Positions 27,323 through 37,239 of a DNA stretch of 64,000 nt are shown here, piece by piece (position 1 is the stretch's first letter; every line of letters begins with the position of its first letter). The notes below the pieces were generated by a model. That model saw only the letters and a program-made list of their open reading frames with translations. It searched no databases and was not told the origin of the DNA. Position numbers and translations under genes: made by a program. This stretch comes from Pseudomonas sp. ADAK18 (GTDB lineage Bacteria > Pseudomonadota > Gammaproteobacteria > Pseudomonadales > Pseudomonadaceae): positions 5,745,001 to 5,809,000 of the forward strand of contig NZ_CP052859.1 in the NCBI RefSeq assembly GCF_012935695.1. The letters run 5' to 3'.

Positions 27323-28687
27323 ATGCGCTTGCACCTGTTTAAGGCAATACCGTTCGCTCTCGCCGCCAGTTTCGTACAGGCCCAAACACTGCCGCAGGCC
27401 ATGCAGCAAGCGCTGGATGTGCACCCGGAAGTTCAGGCTGGCGTGAATAGCCGCCTGTCCGCCGACTACCAGTTGAAGGCAGCCAAAGGTGGCTACCTGC
27501 CGACTGTGGATCTCAACGCCGGCTATGGCCGTGAAGGCGTCGATACTTCCACAACGCGCGCCAACAACCGGGCCAACGGCACCTCCAAAGACTGGGACAC
27601 ACTGAGTCGTGGTGAGTCTAGCTTGCGTCTGCGACAAATGATTTTTGACGGTTTCGCCACCTCCAGCGAAGTCGGGCGTCAACAAGCCACCGTCAACTCC
27701 CGTGCCTACTCCTTGCTCAGCACCTCCGAACGCACCGGGCTGACCGTTGCTCAGGTTTACCTGGACGTGTTGACCCGTCGTGAGTTCGTGCGCCTGGCCG
27801 AAGACAACCTGCGCAACCACGAACGTATCTATGACCAGATCCGGTTGCGCACCCAGCGCGGCGTGGGTAACGGCGCCGACCTGGATCAGGCCGAGGCTCG
27901 TTTGGCCCAGGCCCGCAACAACCTGATCACCGAGCAGACCAACCTGTCTGATGCTCAAACCAACTACCTCAGTGCTGTCGGCCAGGCACCTGATCAGTTG
28001 GAGCGTCCGCCCAGCTTCATGGCGATGCTGCCCGCCGACCTGAACGAAGCGCGTCGCCAGATGCTCGACAACAGCCCGATCCTGCGTTCGGCCGAGTCCG
28101 ACATCGTTGCTGCCGAGCAACAGTACGAAGCGGCCAAATCCGCGTTCTACCCGCGCTTTGATGCTGAGCTGGGTACCAATGCCGACAACAACATCAACGG
28201 TGATCCGAGCCATAGCAACGGCTGGGAAGCCATGGTGCGCATGCGCTTCAACCTGTTCGCCGGTGGCAGCAACAAGGCCGATCTGGAATCCAAGTCCTAT
28301 CAGTCTAATCAGGCTCTGGATATCCGCAACAATGCCCTGCGTGTGTTGAACGAAGAACTGGGTCTGGCCTGGAACGCCTTGAACAACGCCAATGCCCAGG
28401 TGCCGATTGCCCAGCAATATGTTGATCACAGCACCAGCGTGCGCACCGCTTATCAGCAACAATTCAGCTTGGGCCAACGGACCCTGCTCGATTTGCTCGA
28501 CAGCGAGAACGAACTGTTCACTGCTTCCCGCCGTCTGGAAGAAATCAAGAACATTCAGTTATTTACTCAATACCGAATCAAGGCGACCATGGGCGAATTG
28601 CTCAAGAGCCAGGGAGTGGTCGCGCCAATGGCTTCCGTCGTACAGAACGATGTGAAGCCGAAAGTCCAACTGCCTGGGATGAATTGA
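27323..28687 (+). CDS. lapE: LapE, TolC-like outer-membrane channel for LapA
   Basis: This 454-residue outer-membrane efflux protein has a signal peptide (about 1-20, cleavage near VQA-QT). Two TolC-type half-repeats are visible, each with long amphipathic helices and strand pairs (for example SLRLRQMIFDGF and MVRMRFNLFAGG, the classic RxxLFxGG-type turn). It forms the exit duct for LapA with LapB and LapC. LapA's retention module is thought to plug this channel. It is the first gene of the lapEBC operon, 41 bp before lapB, and diverges from lapA. Confidence 0.92.
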   Translation: MRLHLFKAIPFALAASFVQAQTLPQAMQQALDVHPEVQAGVNSRLSADYQLKAAKGGYLPTVDLNAGYGREGVDTSTTRANNRANGTSKDWDTLSRGESSLRLRQMIFDGFATSSEVGRQQATVNSRAYSLLSTSERTGLTVAQVYLDVLTRREFVRLAEDNLRNHERIYDQIRLRTQRGVGNGADLDQAEARLAQARNNLITEQTNLSDAQTNYLSAVGQAPDQLERPPSFMAMLPADLNEARRQMLDNSPILRSAESDIVAAEQQYEAAKSAFYPRFDAELGTNADNNINGDPSHSNGWEAMVRMRFNLFAGGSNKADLESKSYQSNQALDIRNNALRVLNEELGLAWNALNNANAQVPIAQQYVDHSTSVRTAYQQQFSLGQRTLLDLLDSENELFTASRRLEEIKNIQLFTQYRIKATMGELLKSQGVVAPMASVVQNDVKPKVQLPGMN

Positions 28688-28728
28688 GCTATTCCTTATA
28701 GACCCATCAGTTAGTCGAGAGTACCCGC

Positions 28729-30885
28729 GTGGAATCCGAAGTCGGTCGAGTTAATCTCAGTCATGATCCACGCACGCTGCACGACGACCCGTTACTCGAC
28801 GGGTTGTTAGCGCTCTGTGCCCTGCACCAGAAGACTGCCAGCGCGGCAATGCTGACCACCGGTCTGCCATTGCCGTCGCAGCGCCTGAGTGCTGACTTGC
28901 TGGCCCGAGCGGCTGCCCGGGCCGGTTTGCAGGGACGTTTGCTGCAGCGCAAGCTTGATTCGATTCCCGCCATTGCCATGCCGGCGCTGCTGTTGCTCAA
29001 GGACGGCCGTAGTGCCGTGCTGCTCGGTTGGCAGGGTGAAGATGAAGCTCAGGTACTGCTCAGCGAAAGCGACGGTGGCGAAACCATCGTCAAGCGCGAA
29101 GCATTGGCCGAGGACTACATCGGCAAAGTGTTCTTCGCCCAACCCCAACACAAGTTCGACGTCAGCCACGGCACCCTGATTCCCCGGGCCCGCTCCTGGT
29201 TTCGCGACACCCTCAAGCGTTCGCGCTGGCTCTACGCCGACGCCATCGCCGCCAGTTTCCTGATCAACATCATCGCCATGGCCGCGCCATTGTTCGTGAT
29301 GAACGTCTACGACCGCGTAGTGCCGAACCAGGCCACCGCCACTCTGTGGGTGCTGGCCACCGGCATCATCATCGCCTACATCTTCGACCTGATCCTCAAG
29401 AGCCTGCGCAGTCTGTGCCTGGATTTGGCCGGCAAGAAAACCGACCTGATTATCTCGGCCACGCTGTTTGAGCGGATTGTCGGCATGTCGATGAAGTACC
29501 GCCCGGCGCGGGTCGGCAGCTTTGCCCAGAACATCCACGAATTTCAGAGCCTGCGGGACTTCCTCGCATCTCTGACCCTGACCAGCCTGATCGACCTGCC
29601 GTTCACCCTGCTGATTTTCCTGGTGATCGCCATGCTTGGCGGGCATCTGGTGTGGATCCCGATGTTGGCCTTCCCGATTGCCCTGGGCATCGGCTACCTG
29701 CTGCAAAAGCCGCTGGTCGCGACCATGGAGCGCACCATGGCCCTGGCCTCCGAGCGCCAGTCGAGCCTGATTGAAACCCTGGCCGGGCTGGACGCGGTCA
29801 AGGTCAACAACGCTGAAAGCGAACGCCAATACCAGTGGGAACAAACCATTGGCACCCTCAGCCGCCTTGAGCTGCGGGTGAAAATGCTCTCTGGCCTGTC
29901 GATGAACATCACCCTGCTGCTCCAGCAATTGGCGGGTGTGATCATGATCGTTTTCGGGGTCTACCAGATTATTGGCGGTAACCTCAGCATGGGCGGCCTG
30001 ATTGCCTGCTACATGCTCAGCGGTCGCGCCCTCAGCCCGTTGGCCTCGTTGTCGGGCCTGATGACCCGCTACCAGCAAGCCAAGGTCACCATGGTCTCCA
30101 CTGACCAGATGATGGAGCTGCCCCAGGAGCGCAACTTCGACGAACGTCCCCTGAGCCGCCGCACCCTGCAGGGCGCCATCGAATGCCGGGGTATGAACTT
30201 TACCTACCCCAACCAGCAGAACATGGCGCTCAAGAACATCAACCTGATCATCAAACCCGGGGAGAAGATCGGCATCATCGGCCGCAGCGGCTCGGGTAAA
30301 AGCTCCCTGGCCAAGCTGATCGTTGGGCTCTACCAACCCGACTCCGGCGCCTTGTTGGTGGACGGTGTGGACATCCGCCAGATTGACGTCAGCGAACTGC
30401 GCCACAACGTTGGCTACGTGCCGCAAGACATCCAACTGCTGGCTGGCACCCTGCGCGATAACCTGGTCTCCGGCGCCCGTTACGTCGAAGACGAACTGGT
30501 GCTGCAAGCCGCCGAGCTGGCGGGTGTTCACGAATTTGCCCGCCTGCATCCCCAGGGTTACGAATTGCAAGTGGGTGAGCGTGGCCAAAACCTCTCCGGT
30601 GGCCAGCGGCAAAACGTCGCCCTGGCCCGTGCCCTGTTGCTCAACCCGCCCATCCTGCTGCTGGATGAACCCACCAGCGCCATGGACAACACCGGTGAAG
30701 AGCGCCTCAAGCAGCGCCTGCAATCGGTGATAGAGAACAAGACCGTGGTACTGGTGACGCACCGGGCGTCGTTGCTGTCGCTGGTGGACCGTTTGTTGGT
30801 GATCGACCGTGGGCAAATCCTCGCGGATGGCCCGAAAGCGGTAGTGATGGAAGCGTTGAAGAAGGGGCAGATCAGTGTTGCGTAA
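28729..30885 (+). CDS. lapB: LapB, type I secretion ABC transporter
   Basis: This 718-residue inner-membrane ATPase powers LapA export. Residues 15-140 form a C39-peptidase-like domain that lacks the catalytic Cys context and so should only dock substrate. Six membrane segments lie at about 165-440. The nucleotide-binding domain at about 480-718 has Walker A GRSGSGKSS, signature LSGGQRQ and Walker B ILLLDEPTS, with the switch His in LVTHRASLLS. The start is GTG 28729. Its stop overlaps the lapC start by 11 bp, pointing to coupled translation. Confidence 0.93.
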   Translation: MESEVGRVNLSHDPRTLHDDPLLDGLLALCALHQKTASAAMLTTGLPLPSQRLSADLLARAAARAGLQGRLLQRKLDSIPAIAMPALLLLKDGRSAVLLGWQGEDEAQVLLSESDGGETIVKREALAEDYIGKVFFAQPQHKFDVSHGTLIPRARSWFRDTLKRSRWLYADAIAASFLINIIAMAAPLFVMNVYDRVVPNQATATLWVLATGIIIAYIFDLILKSLRSLCLDLAGKKTDLIISATLFERIVGMSMKYRPARVGSFAQNIHEFQSLRDFLASLTLTSLIDLPFTLLIFLVIAMLGGHLVWIPMLAFPIALGIGYLLQKPLVATMERTMALASERQSSLIETLAGLDAVKVNNAESERQYQWEQTIGTLSRLELRVKMLSGLSMNITLLLQQLAGVIMIVFGVYQIIGGNLSMGGLIACYMLSGRALSPLASLSGLMTRYQQAKVTMVSTDQMMELPQERNFDERPLSRRTLQGAIECRGMNFTYPNQQNMALKNINLIIKPGEKIGIIGRSGSGKSSLAKLIVGLYQPDSGALLVDGVDIRQIDVSELRHNVGYVPQDIQLLAGTLRDNLVSGARYVEDELVLQAAELAGVHEFARLHPQGYELQVGERGQNLSGGQRQNVALARALLLNPPILLLDEPTSAMDNTGEERLKQRLQSVIENKTVVLVTHRASLLSLVDRLLVIDRGQILADGPKAVVMEALKKGQISVA

Positions 30886-32236
30886 ATTCAAGGACGCGGT
30901 CCGTCGCTATTTCATCGGCTCCGACTCGCTGGACGGCCAGCCACTGCCTGAGGTCAAGAAGGCCCTGATCGAAGATGCCCCCCGCGTGGTGCGTCTGACC
31001 ATCTGGGGCATCATCGGCTTTTTCCTGTGCATGCTGCTGTGGTCCGGGTTTGCCAAGATCGATGAAGTGACCCGGGGCGATGGCAAGGCCATTCCTTCTT
31101 CCAAACTGCAGAAAATCCAGAACCTGGAAGGCGGCATCGTTGCCGAGTTGTACGTCAAGGAAGGGCAGATCGTTAACGCGGGCGCGCCGCTGATTCGCCT
31201 CGACGACACCCGGTTTGTGTCCAACGCCGGGGAAACCGAAGCCCAGCGCCTGTCCCTGCTGCTGCGCATCGAGCGCTTGAGTGCCCAGGTCGAAGACCGG
31301 CCGCTGAACATCCCCGAGGACGTGCGTACTGCCGCGCCGAGCCAGGCCATCAGCGAGCAATCGCTGTACGAAAGCCGTCGCCAGCAGTTCAAGGACGAAA
31401 TCGGTGGTTTGCAGGAACAACTGACACAGCGCCAACAGGAACTGCGTGAGTACTCCTCCAAGCAGAGCCAATACCGCAACCAGTTGTCGTTGCAGCGCCA
31501 GGAAATCAACATGTCCGAGCCGCTGGTCGCCCAGGGTGCGGTGTCGCCGGTAGAAGTGCTGCGCCTCAAACGCGCGGAAATGGAAACCCGTGGTCAAATG
31601 GACGCCACCACCCTGGCGATCCCCCGTGCCGATTCGGCGATCAAGGAAGTGCAGCGTAAGATCGACGAGACGCGCGGCAAGTATCGCAGTGAAGCCCTGA
31701 CACAACTCAACGAAGCCCGCACCGACCTGAACAAGGCCCAGGCCACCGGCAAAGCCCTGGAAGATCGGGTCAGTCGGACCCTGGTCACCTCGCCGGTGCG
31801 TGGGATCGTCAAGCAACTGCTGGTCAACACCATCGGTGGCGTGATCCAGCCGGGCAGCGACATGGTGGAAATCGTGCCGTTGGACGACACCCTGTTGGTG
31901 GAAGCCAAGATCCGCCCGCAAGACATTGCCTTCCTGCACCCTGGGCAGGAAGCGGTGGTCAAGTTCACGGCCTATGACTACACCATTTACGGTGGCCTGA
32001 AAGCCAAGCTGGAACGCATCGGTGCCGACACCATCACCGACGAAGACAAGAAAACCACCTACTACATGATCACCCTGCGCACCGATAGAAGCCATCTGGG
32101 TACAGACGAGAAGCCGCTGCTGATCATCCCGGGCATGGTGGCGTCGGTGGACATCATCACCGGCAAGAAAACCATCCTCAGCTACCTGCTCAAGCCGATC
32201 ATCAAGGCCCGGGCCGAGGCATTGCACGAGCGCTAA
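30875..32236 (+). CDS. lapC: LapC, HlyD-family membrane fusion protein
   Basis: This 453-residue periplasmic adaptor links LapB to LapE. One membrane segment lies at about 45-65 (IWGIIGFFLCMLLWSGFA). Next come the first half of the lipoyl domain (GGIVAELYVKEGQIVNAG), a long coiled-coil at about 145-290, the second lipoyl half (VTSPVRGIVKQLLVNTIGGVI) and a beta-barrel region ending near residue 430. The GTG start at 30875 lies inside lapB. It is the last gene of the lapEBC operon and is followed by a REPIN. Confidence 0.93.
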   Translation: MLRKFKDAVRRYFIGSDSLDGQPLPEVKKALIEDAPRVVRLTIWGIIGFFLCMLLWSGFAKIDEVTRGDGKAIPSSKLQKIQNLEGGIVAELYVKEGQIVNAGAPLIRLDDTRFVSNAGETEAQRLSLLLRIERLSAQVEDRPLNIPEDVRTAAPSQAISEQSLYESRRQQFKDEIGGLQEQLTQRQQELREYSSKQSQYRNQLSLQRQEINMSEPLVAQGAVSPVEVLRLKRAEMETRGQMDATTLAIPRADSAIKEVQRKIDETRGKYRSEALTQLNEARTDLNKAQATGKALEDRVSRTLVTSPVRGIVKQLLVNTIGGVIQPGSDMVEIVPLDDTLLVEAKIRPQDIAFLHPGQEAVVKFTAYDYTIYGGLKAKLERIGADTITDEDKKTTYYMITLRTDRSHLGTDEKPLLIIPGMVASVDIITGKKTILSYLLKPIIKARAEALHER

Positions 32237-32258
32237 AGTCCTCTGGTGAGCAGGCCTG

Positions 32259-32391
32259 TTGTGGCGAGCGGGCTTGCCCGCGTTGGGCTGCGAAGCGGCC
32301 CAGTAAGGCGCCGCGCTCGCTCAGGCAGACTGTATATCGGCAGCTTTAGGGCCGCTTCGCGCCCCAACGCGGGCAAGCCCGCTCGCCACAA
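32259..32391. repeat. REPIN (paired REP palindromes), GCGAGCGGGCTTGCCCGC type
   Basis: TTGTGGCGAGCGGGCTTGCC... at 32259 is mirrored by ...GGCAAGCCCGCTCGCCACAA ending at 32391, with inner arms GGGCTGCGAAGCGGCCC and GGGCCGCTTCGCGCCCC. Two inverted REP units form a REPIN. These are spread by RAYT transposases in Pseudomonas and may help end the lapEBC transcript. Confidence 0.8.
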
Positions 32392-32500
32392 GGGTCTCTG
32401 AACATTTGGCCAAAGCGCCATATGGATATTCATTAACGGTATTTAAAATGCCGTTCTTATATCTATAAAGTCACTCTCCTGACCGCCCGGGAGTGATTTC

Positions 32501-33394
32501 ATGTCCGCCACCTCTGTTGCCCCAACCACCACCCACGCCGCACAAGCCTTCGACATCCGCCCATTCCCCGGCAGCGTCGGCGCCGAGATCATTGGCCTGG
32601 ACCTGTCCCGCCCGGTCAATGACCAGGACTTCGCCCGCATCCATCGCGCGCACCTGGACCACCACGTCGTGGTGTTCCGAGACCAACGCATCACCCCCGA
32701 TCAACAGATCGCCTTCAGTCGCCGCTTCGGCGTGCTGCAAATTCATGTACTCAAACAGTTCCTGCTGGCCAACCACCCGGAAATCCTGATCGTCTCCAAC
32801 ATCATCGAAAACGGCCAATCCATCGGCCTGGGAGACGCGGGCAAGTTCTGGCATTCGGACCTGTCCTATAAGGAGCTGCCGAGCCTGGGCTCCATGCTCC
32901 ACGCCCAAGAGCTGCCGTCCGAAGGTGGCGATACCTTGTTCGCCGACATGCACAAAGCCTGGGACCAACTGCCCGAGCACCTGCGCAAGGCAGTGGAGGG
33001 TCGCAACGCCGCTCACTCCTACACGGCGCGCTACAGCGAGACCAAATTCGAAGGCAACTGGCGCCCGACCCTGACACCTGAGCAACTGGCTCAAGTGGCT
33101 GAAGTGGTGCATCCGGTCGTGCGCACCCACCCGGAAAACGGCCGCAAGGCCTTGTTCGTCAGCGAAGGCTTCACCACGCGCATCGTCGGCCTACCGGAAG
33201 ACGAAAGCCGCGACCTGCTGGCCCAGCTCTATGCCCACAGCGTGCTGCCGGAAAACATCTACCGCCACCAATGGCAGCCCCACGACCTGGTGTTCTGGGA
33301 CAACCGTTCGCTGGTTCACCTGGCCGCCGGCTGCCCGAGCGATCTGCGCCGCAAGTTGTACCGCACCACCATCCAGGGCGACGCGCCTTTCTGA
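32501..33394 (+). CDS. TauD/TfdA-family Fe(II)/2-oxoglutarate dioxygenase
   Basis: This 297-residue enzyme probably oxidises a sulfonate (taurine or related) to release sulfite, using 2-oxoglutarate. The iron facial triad is His118-x-Asp120 (FWHSDLSY) and His273 (WDNRSLVHLA); the C-terminal RRKLYRTT segment holds the Arg that binds the 2-oxoglutarate carboxylate. Length and motifs fit the TauD family. It is 14 bp ahead of a substrate-binding protein gene and shares an operon with the ABC transporter, which supports sulfur scavenging. The exact substrate cannot be read from sequence. Confidence 0.88.
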   Translation: MSATSVAPTTTHAAQAFDIRPFPGSVGAEIIGLDLSRPVNDQDFARIHRAHLDHHVVVFRDQRITPDQQIAFSRRFGVLQIHVLKQFLLANHPEILIVSNIIENGQSIGLGDAGKFWHSDLSYKELPSLGSMLHAQELPSEGGDTLFADMHKAWDQLPEHLRKAVEGRNAAHSYTARYSETKFEGNWRPTLTPEQLAQVAEVVHPVVRTHPENGRKALFVSEGFTTRIVGLPEDESRDLLAQLYAHSVLPENIYRHQWQPHDLVFWDNRSLVHLAAGCPSDLRRKLYRTTIQGDAPF

Positions 33395-33408
33395 ACCGGA
33401 GCACGACC

Positions 33409-34434
33409 ATGTCCAAGAAAATCCCATTCGCACGGCTGGCTGCCACCCTCGGCTTGGGTGTCAGCCTGTTGGCCGGCAGCCTGATCGCACCGGCCGCCGC
33501 CCAGGCTGAAGGTGAGATTCGCATCGCTGAGCAGTTCGGCATCGTCTACTTGCTGCTCAACGTGGTGCGCGATCAGAACCTGATCGAGAAGTACGGCAAA
33601 CAGGAAGGTATCGACATCAAGGTCGACTGGACCCAGCTGTCCGGTGGGGCCGCGGTCAACGACGCACTGCTCTCCGGCTCCATTGACATCGCCGGTGCCG
33701 GCGTCGGGCCGCTGTTGACCATCTGGGATCGCACCCATGGCAAGCAAAACGTCAAGGCCGTGGCGTCCCTGGGCAACTTCCCTTATTACCTGGTGAGTAA
33801 CAATCCCAAGGTCAAAACCATCGCAGACTTCACCGAAAAAGACCGCATTGCCGTACCGGCCGTTGGCGTTTCCGTGCAGTCGCGTTTCCTGCAATACGCC
33901 GCTGCCAAACAGTGGGGCGACAAGGAGTTCAATCGCCTGGACAAGTACACGGTCGCTGTTCCGCACCCGGACGCCACCGCTGCGCTGATTGCCGGCGGCA
34001 CCGAACTGACCGGGCATTTCTCCAACCCGCCGTTCCAGGAGCAGGCGCTGACCAACCCTAATGTGCATGTGGTCCTGAACTCTTACGACGTCCTTGGCCC
34101 GAACTCGCCGACGGTGCTGTTCGCCACCGAAAAATTCCGCAACGACAACCCGAAAACCTACAAAGCCTTCATCGAGGCCCTGACCGAAGCCGCGCAGTTC
34201 GCCCAGAACGACAAAGGTGCCGCCGCCGACACCTACATCCGCGTGACCAAGGCCAAGATCGACCGCGCCGAGCTGCTGAAAATCATTGATAACCCGCAAT
34301 TTGAGTTCAGCGTCACGCCGAAAAATACTTACCCGTTGGCGGAGTTCCTCTACCGCGTGGGTGCGATCAAGAACAAACCTGAATCGTGGAAGGATTACTT
34401 CTTCCAGGATGCCAAACCGTTGCAAGGGAGCTGA
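33409..34434 (+). CDS. Sulfonate/taurine-type ABC transporter substrate-binding protein
   Basis: This 341-residue periplasmic protein has a Sec signal (MSKKIPFARLAATLGLGVSL..., cleavage near AQA-EG). The NMT1/SsuA-like fold is shown by IRIAEQFGIVYLLLNVV, WTQLSGGAAVNDALLSGSID and VAVPHPDATAALIAGGTE. ATG 33409 is chosen because it gives a proper signal peptide; the frame is open back to 33271 inside the dioxygenase gene. It delivers a sulfonate-like ligand to the ATPase and permease encoded next. Confidence 0.9.
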   Translation: MSKKIPFARLAATLGLGVSLLAGSLIAPAAAQAEGEIRIAEQFGIVYLLLNVVRDQNLIEKYGKQEGIDIKVDWTQLSGGAAVNDALLSGSIDIAGAGVGPLLTIWDRTHGKQNVKAVASLGNFPYYLVSNNPKVKTIADFTEKDRIAVPAVGVSVQSRFLQYAAAKQWGDKEFNRLDKYTVAVPHPDATAALIAGGTELTGHFSNPPFQEQALTNPNVHVVLNSYDVLGPNSPTVLFATEKFRNDNPKTYKAFIEALTEAAQFAQNDKGAAADTYIRVTKAKIDRAELLKIIDNPQFEFSVTPKNTYPLAEFLYRVGAIKNKPESWKDYFFQDAKPLQGS

Positions 34435-34435
34435 G

Positions 34436-35287
34436 ATGAACGCACCCTTGCAAGGCCACACGGCCAGCAACCTGAGTACCACCGATGCGCTGCTGTCGGT
34501 GGACCATGTCAGCCTTGAATACCGCACCCCCGAGCGAGTGGTGCGGGCCACTCACCAAGTCAGTTTCGAGATCGACCCGGCCGACCGTTTTGTGCTGCTG
34601 GGGCCGTCGGGCTGCGGTAAATCTACGCTGCTCAAGTCTGTCGCCGGCTTTATCAAGCCCTGCGAAGGCGAGATCCGTTTGCTGGGGCAAAAGGTCGAGC
34701 AACCGGGCCCGGATCGCATCGTGGTGTTCCAGGAATTCGACCAGTTGCCGCCGTGGAAAACCGTTAAGCAGAACGTCATGTTCCCGCTGCTGGCCTCCAA
34801 AACCCTCAAGCGTCGCGAAGCCGAGGAGCGGGCGCTGCACTACCTGGAAAAAGTCGGCCTCACGGCGTTCGCCGATGCTTATCCGCATACCCTTTCCGGT
34901 GGCATGAAAGCGCGCGTGGCAATTGCCCGAGCCTTGGCCATGCAACCGAAAATCCTGCTGATGGACGAACCCTTCGCCGCCCTCGATGCTTTGACGCGAC
35001 GCAAGATGCAGGAAGAATTGCTGCTGCTCTGGGAAGAGGTGCGTTTCACCCTGTTGTTCGTGACCCACTCCATCGAAGAAGCGCTGGTGGTGGGCAATCG
35101 CATCCTGTTGCTGTCGCCTCATCCGGGGCGGGTACGAGCGGAAATCCACAGCCATCAATACGACCTGCATAGCCTCGGCGGTGTGGAGTTCCAGGCATCG
35201 GCGCGGCGCATTCATCGGCTGTTGTTTGATGAAGCACCTGAAGCTGAAACCGAATTGGGTTTTGCCGATATCCGTATCGCTTATTGA
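34436..35287 (+). CDS. ABC transporter ATPase (SsuB/TauB family)
   Basis: This 283-residue cytoplasmic ATPase has Walker A GPSGCGKST, Q-loop FQEFDQLPPW, signature LSGGMKARVAIARAL, Walker B ILLMDEPFAALD and switch His VTHSIEEAL. The family normally partners NMT1-type binding proteins. ATG 34436 follows the previous stop by one base. It energises uptake through the downstream permease. Confidence 0.92.
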   Translation: MNAPLQGHTASNLSTTDALLSVDHVSLEYRTPERVVRATHQVSFEIDPADRFVLLGPSGCGKSTLLKSVAGFIKPCEGEIRLLGQKVEQPGPDRIVVFQEFDQLPPWKTVKQNVMFPLLASKTLKRREAEERALHYLEKVGLTAFADAYPHTLSGGMKARVAIARALAMQPKILLMDEPFAALDALTRRKMQEELLLLWEEVRFTLLFVTHSIEEALVVGNRILLLSPHPGRVRAEIHSHQYDLHSLGGVEFQASARRIHRLLFDEAPEAETELGFADIRIAY

Positions 35288-35299
35288 AGGGCTGTCATC

Positions 35300-36148
35300 A
35301 TGCGTCAGGAATATGAAATCACCCTCGAACCGCTGCCCGGCGTTCGCGTAGAACGCGAGTTGCCGTTGCGCCAGCGCCTGTGGCAACAAGGCTGGCTGCG
35401 CAAAAGCCTGATCCTGATCGTGCTCGCCATTCTTTGGGAAGCGGCGGCGCGTTATCAGAACAACGACCTGCTATTGCCGAGCTTCTTGCAGACCTTCCAC
35501 GCCTTCTACGACGGCATCGCCAGTGGCGAGTTGTTGAGTAAGGTGAGTATCTCGCTGGTGGTGCTGCTCAAGGGCTACTTGATCGGAATTGTCTTGGCGT
35601 TTGCCCTGACCACGCTGGCCGTGTCGACTCAGTTGGGGCGCGACCTGCTGAGCACGTTGACCTCGATGTTTAACCCACTGCCGGCCATTGCCTTGTTGCC
35701 TCTGGCGTTGCTGTGGTTTGGCCTGGGGCAGAACAGCCTGATTTTCGTGCTGGTGCATTCGGTGCTGTGGGCCTTGGCCCTTAACACGTATTCGGGGTTC
35801 CTAGGCGTCTCGGAAACCCTGCGCATGGCCGGGCGCAATTACGGCCTCAAGGGCATGCGCTTTGTGCTGTTCATCCTGATCCCGGCGGCGCTGCCGTCGA
35901 TCCTCGCGGGGCTGAAGATTGGATGGGCGTTTGCCTGGCGTACGCTGATCGCTGCCGAACTGGTATTCGGCGCCACCAGCGGCAAGGGCGGGTTGGGTTG
36001 GTACATCTTCCAGAACCGTAATGAGCTGTACACCGACAAGGTGTTTGCTGGGTTGGCGGTGGTGATCCTGATTGGCTTGCTGGTGGAAAACCTGGTGTTT
36101 GACACTTTGGAGCGGGTCACTGTGAAGCGTTGGGGCATGCAGCGCTGA
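35300..36148 (+). CDS. ABC transporter permease (SsuC/TauC family)
   Basis: This 282-residue inner-membrane permease has six or so hydrophobic segments and the BPD_transp_1 EAA-like loop (GRNYGLKGMRFVLFILIPAALPSILAGLKIG). It is the last gene of the dioxygenase-binding protein-ATPase-permease operon. A LysR gene starts 62 bp downstream. Confidence 0.92.
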   Translation: MRQEYEITLEPLPGVRVERELPLRQRLWQQGWLRKSLILIVLAILWEAAARYQNNDLLLPSFLQTFHAFYDGIASGELLSKVSISLVVLLKGYLIGIVLAFALTTLAVSTQLGRDLLSTLTSMFNPLPAIALLPLALLWFGLGQNSLIFVLVHSVLWALALNTYSGFLGVSETLRMAGRNYGLKGMRFVLFILIPAALPSILAGLKIGWAFAWRTLIAAELVFGATSGKGGLGWYIFQNRNELYTDKVFAGLAVVILIGLLVENLVFDTLERVTVKRWGMQR

Positions 36149-36210
36149 AGTCGGTTGAATGCTGCTACGATTGCACTCAGTTCACTCCCGACTGATCACG
36201 AGTGCTTGGC

Positions 36211-37137
36211 ATGCAACTACCGGACATGAACCTGCTGGTCGCCCTCGACGCCTTGCTCGATGAAGGCAGCGTGGTGGGCGCCGCACGGCGGATGAACCTC
36301 AGCCCGGCGGCCATGAGCCGTACCCTTACGCGAATCCGCGAGGCGGTGGGCGATCCGATCCTGGTGCGTGCCGGTCGCGGCCTGGTGCCGACGCCCAAGG
36401 CCCTGGAGTTGCAGGACCAGGTGCGCAACGTGGTGGAACAGGCCGCGTTGTTGTTCCGCTCGGCGGACCAGGTGGACTTGAGCACCTTGCGCCGACGGTT
36501 CAGCGTGCGGGCCAATGACTTTTTCGTCGGGGTCTATGGCGGTCGGCTGTTCGACACCATGGAGCGTATGGCGCCGCTGTGTGAGCTGCGCTTCGTGCCG
36601 GAAGGCGACAGCGACGATGAAGCGCTGCGTGAAGGCCGGCTGGACCTGCGGGTGGGCAATACCATGCCGATCACCCCGGAAGTGAAGGTGCAAAACCTGT
36701 TCTCCACCACCTTTGTCGGCCTGGCGCGGGAAGGGCATCCACTGTTCGATGAGGAAATTACTGCGGCGCGGTTTGCCAGTTATTCGCACATCAGCATCTC
36801 CCGTCGTGGTATTGCCCGTGGCCCCATCGACACAGCCCTCAACGCCCAGGGCCTGGAGCGTCGGGTAGCGATGATCGCCCCGGGTTTTCACGGCGCGATG
36901 TTCATGTTGCCCGACTCTGACCTGATCCTGCCGGTGCCCAAGGAAGCGCTGTACAGCGCCAATCGCCTGAACTTGCCACTGCGGGCCTTCACCTTGCCGA
37001 TTTCCCTGCCGACCCTGGTATTGACCCAGGCCTGGCACCCACGTTTTGACAAAGATCCGGCGCATAAATGGTTGCGGGAAACCATGCGCGAGTGCTGTGA
37101 AGCCACATGGCGCGAAGCGCAACCTGCCCAGATTTGA
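36211..37137 (+). CDS. LysR-family transcriptional regulator
   Basis: This 308-residue regulator has an N-terminal helix-turn-helix (LLDEGSVVGAARRMNLSPAAMSRTLTRIREAVGDPIL) and a periplasmic-binding-protein-like effector domain. The N-terminus MQLPDMNLLVALDALL favours ATG 36211 over an in-frame GTG at 36202. The GDPILVRAGRGLVPT segment is typical of the NodD/PcpR-like branch. It lies downstream of the sulfonate operon on the same strand and upstream of an efflux operon, so it could control either. Confidence 0.88.
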   Translation: MQLPDMNLLVALDALLDEGSVVGAARRMNLSPAAMSRTLTRIREAVGDPILVRAGRGLVPTPKALELQDQVRNVVEQAALLFRSADQVDLSTLRRRFSVRANDFFVGVYGGRLFDTMERMAPLCELRFVPEGDSDDEALREGRLDLRVGNTMPITPEVKVQNLFSTTFVGLAREGHPLFDEEITAARFASYSHISISRRGIARGPIDTALNAQGLERRVAMIAPGFHGAMFMLPDSDLILPVPKEALYSANRLNLPLRAFTLPISLPTLVLTQAWHPRFDKDPAHKWLRETMRECCEATWREAQPAQI

Positions 37138-37152
37138 AGTGGGCACGGTCAA

Positions 37153-37239
37153 TGTGGGAGCTGGCTTGCCTGCGATAGCATCGCCCCGGTATGACTGAGA
37201 GATTGAGTCGTCTGCATCGCGGCAAGCCCGGCTCCCACA
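37153..37239. repeat. REPIN, GTGGGAGCnGGCTTGCC type
   Basis: TGTGGGAGCTGGCTTGCC at 37153 is mirrored by GGCAAGCCCGGCTCCCACA ending at 37239, with inner TGCGAT...ATCGC arms. This is the commonest REP family of the P. fluorescens group and differs from the one at 32259. Confidence 0.8.

Noticed and set aside
28807..30891. 694-codon minus-strand frame opposite lapB
   Set aside because: The composition is typical of antisense to an ABC transporter gene; all ABC motifs are on the plus strand.
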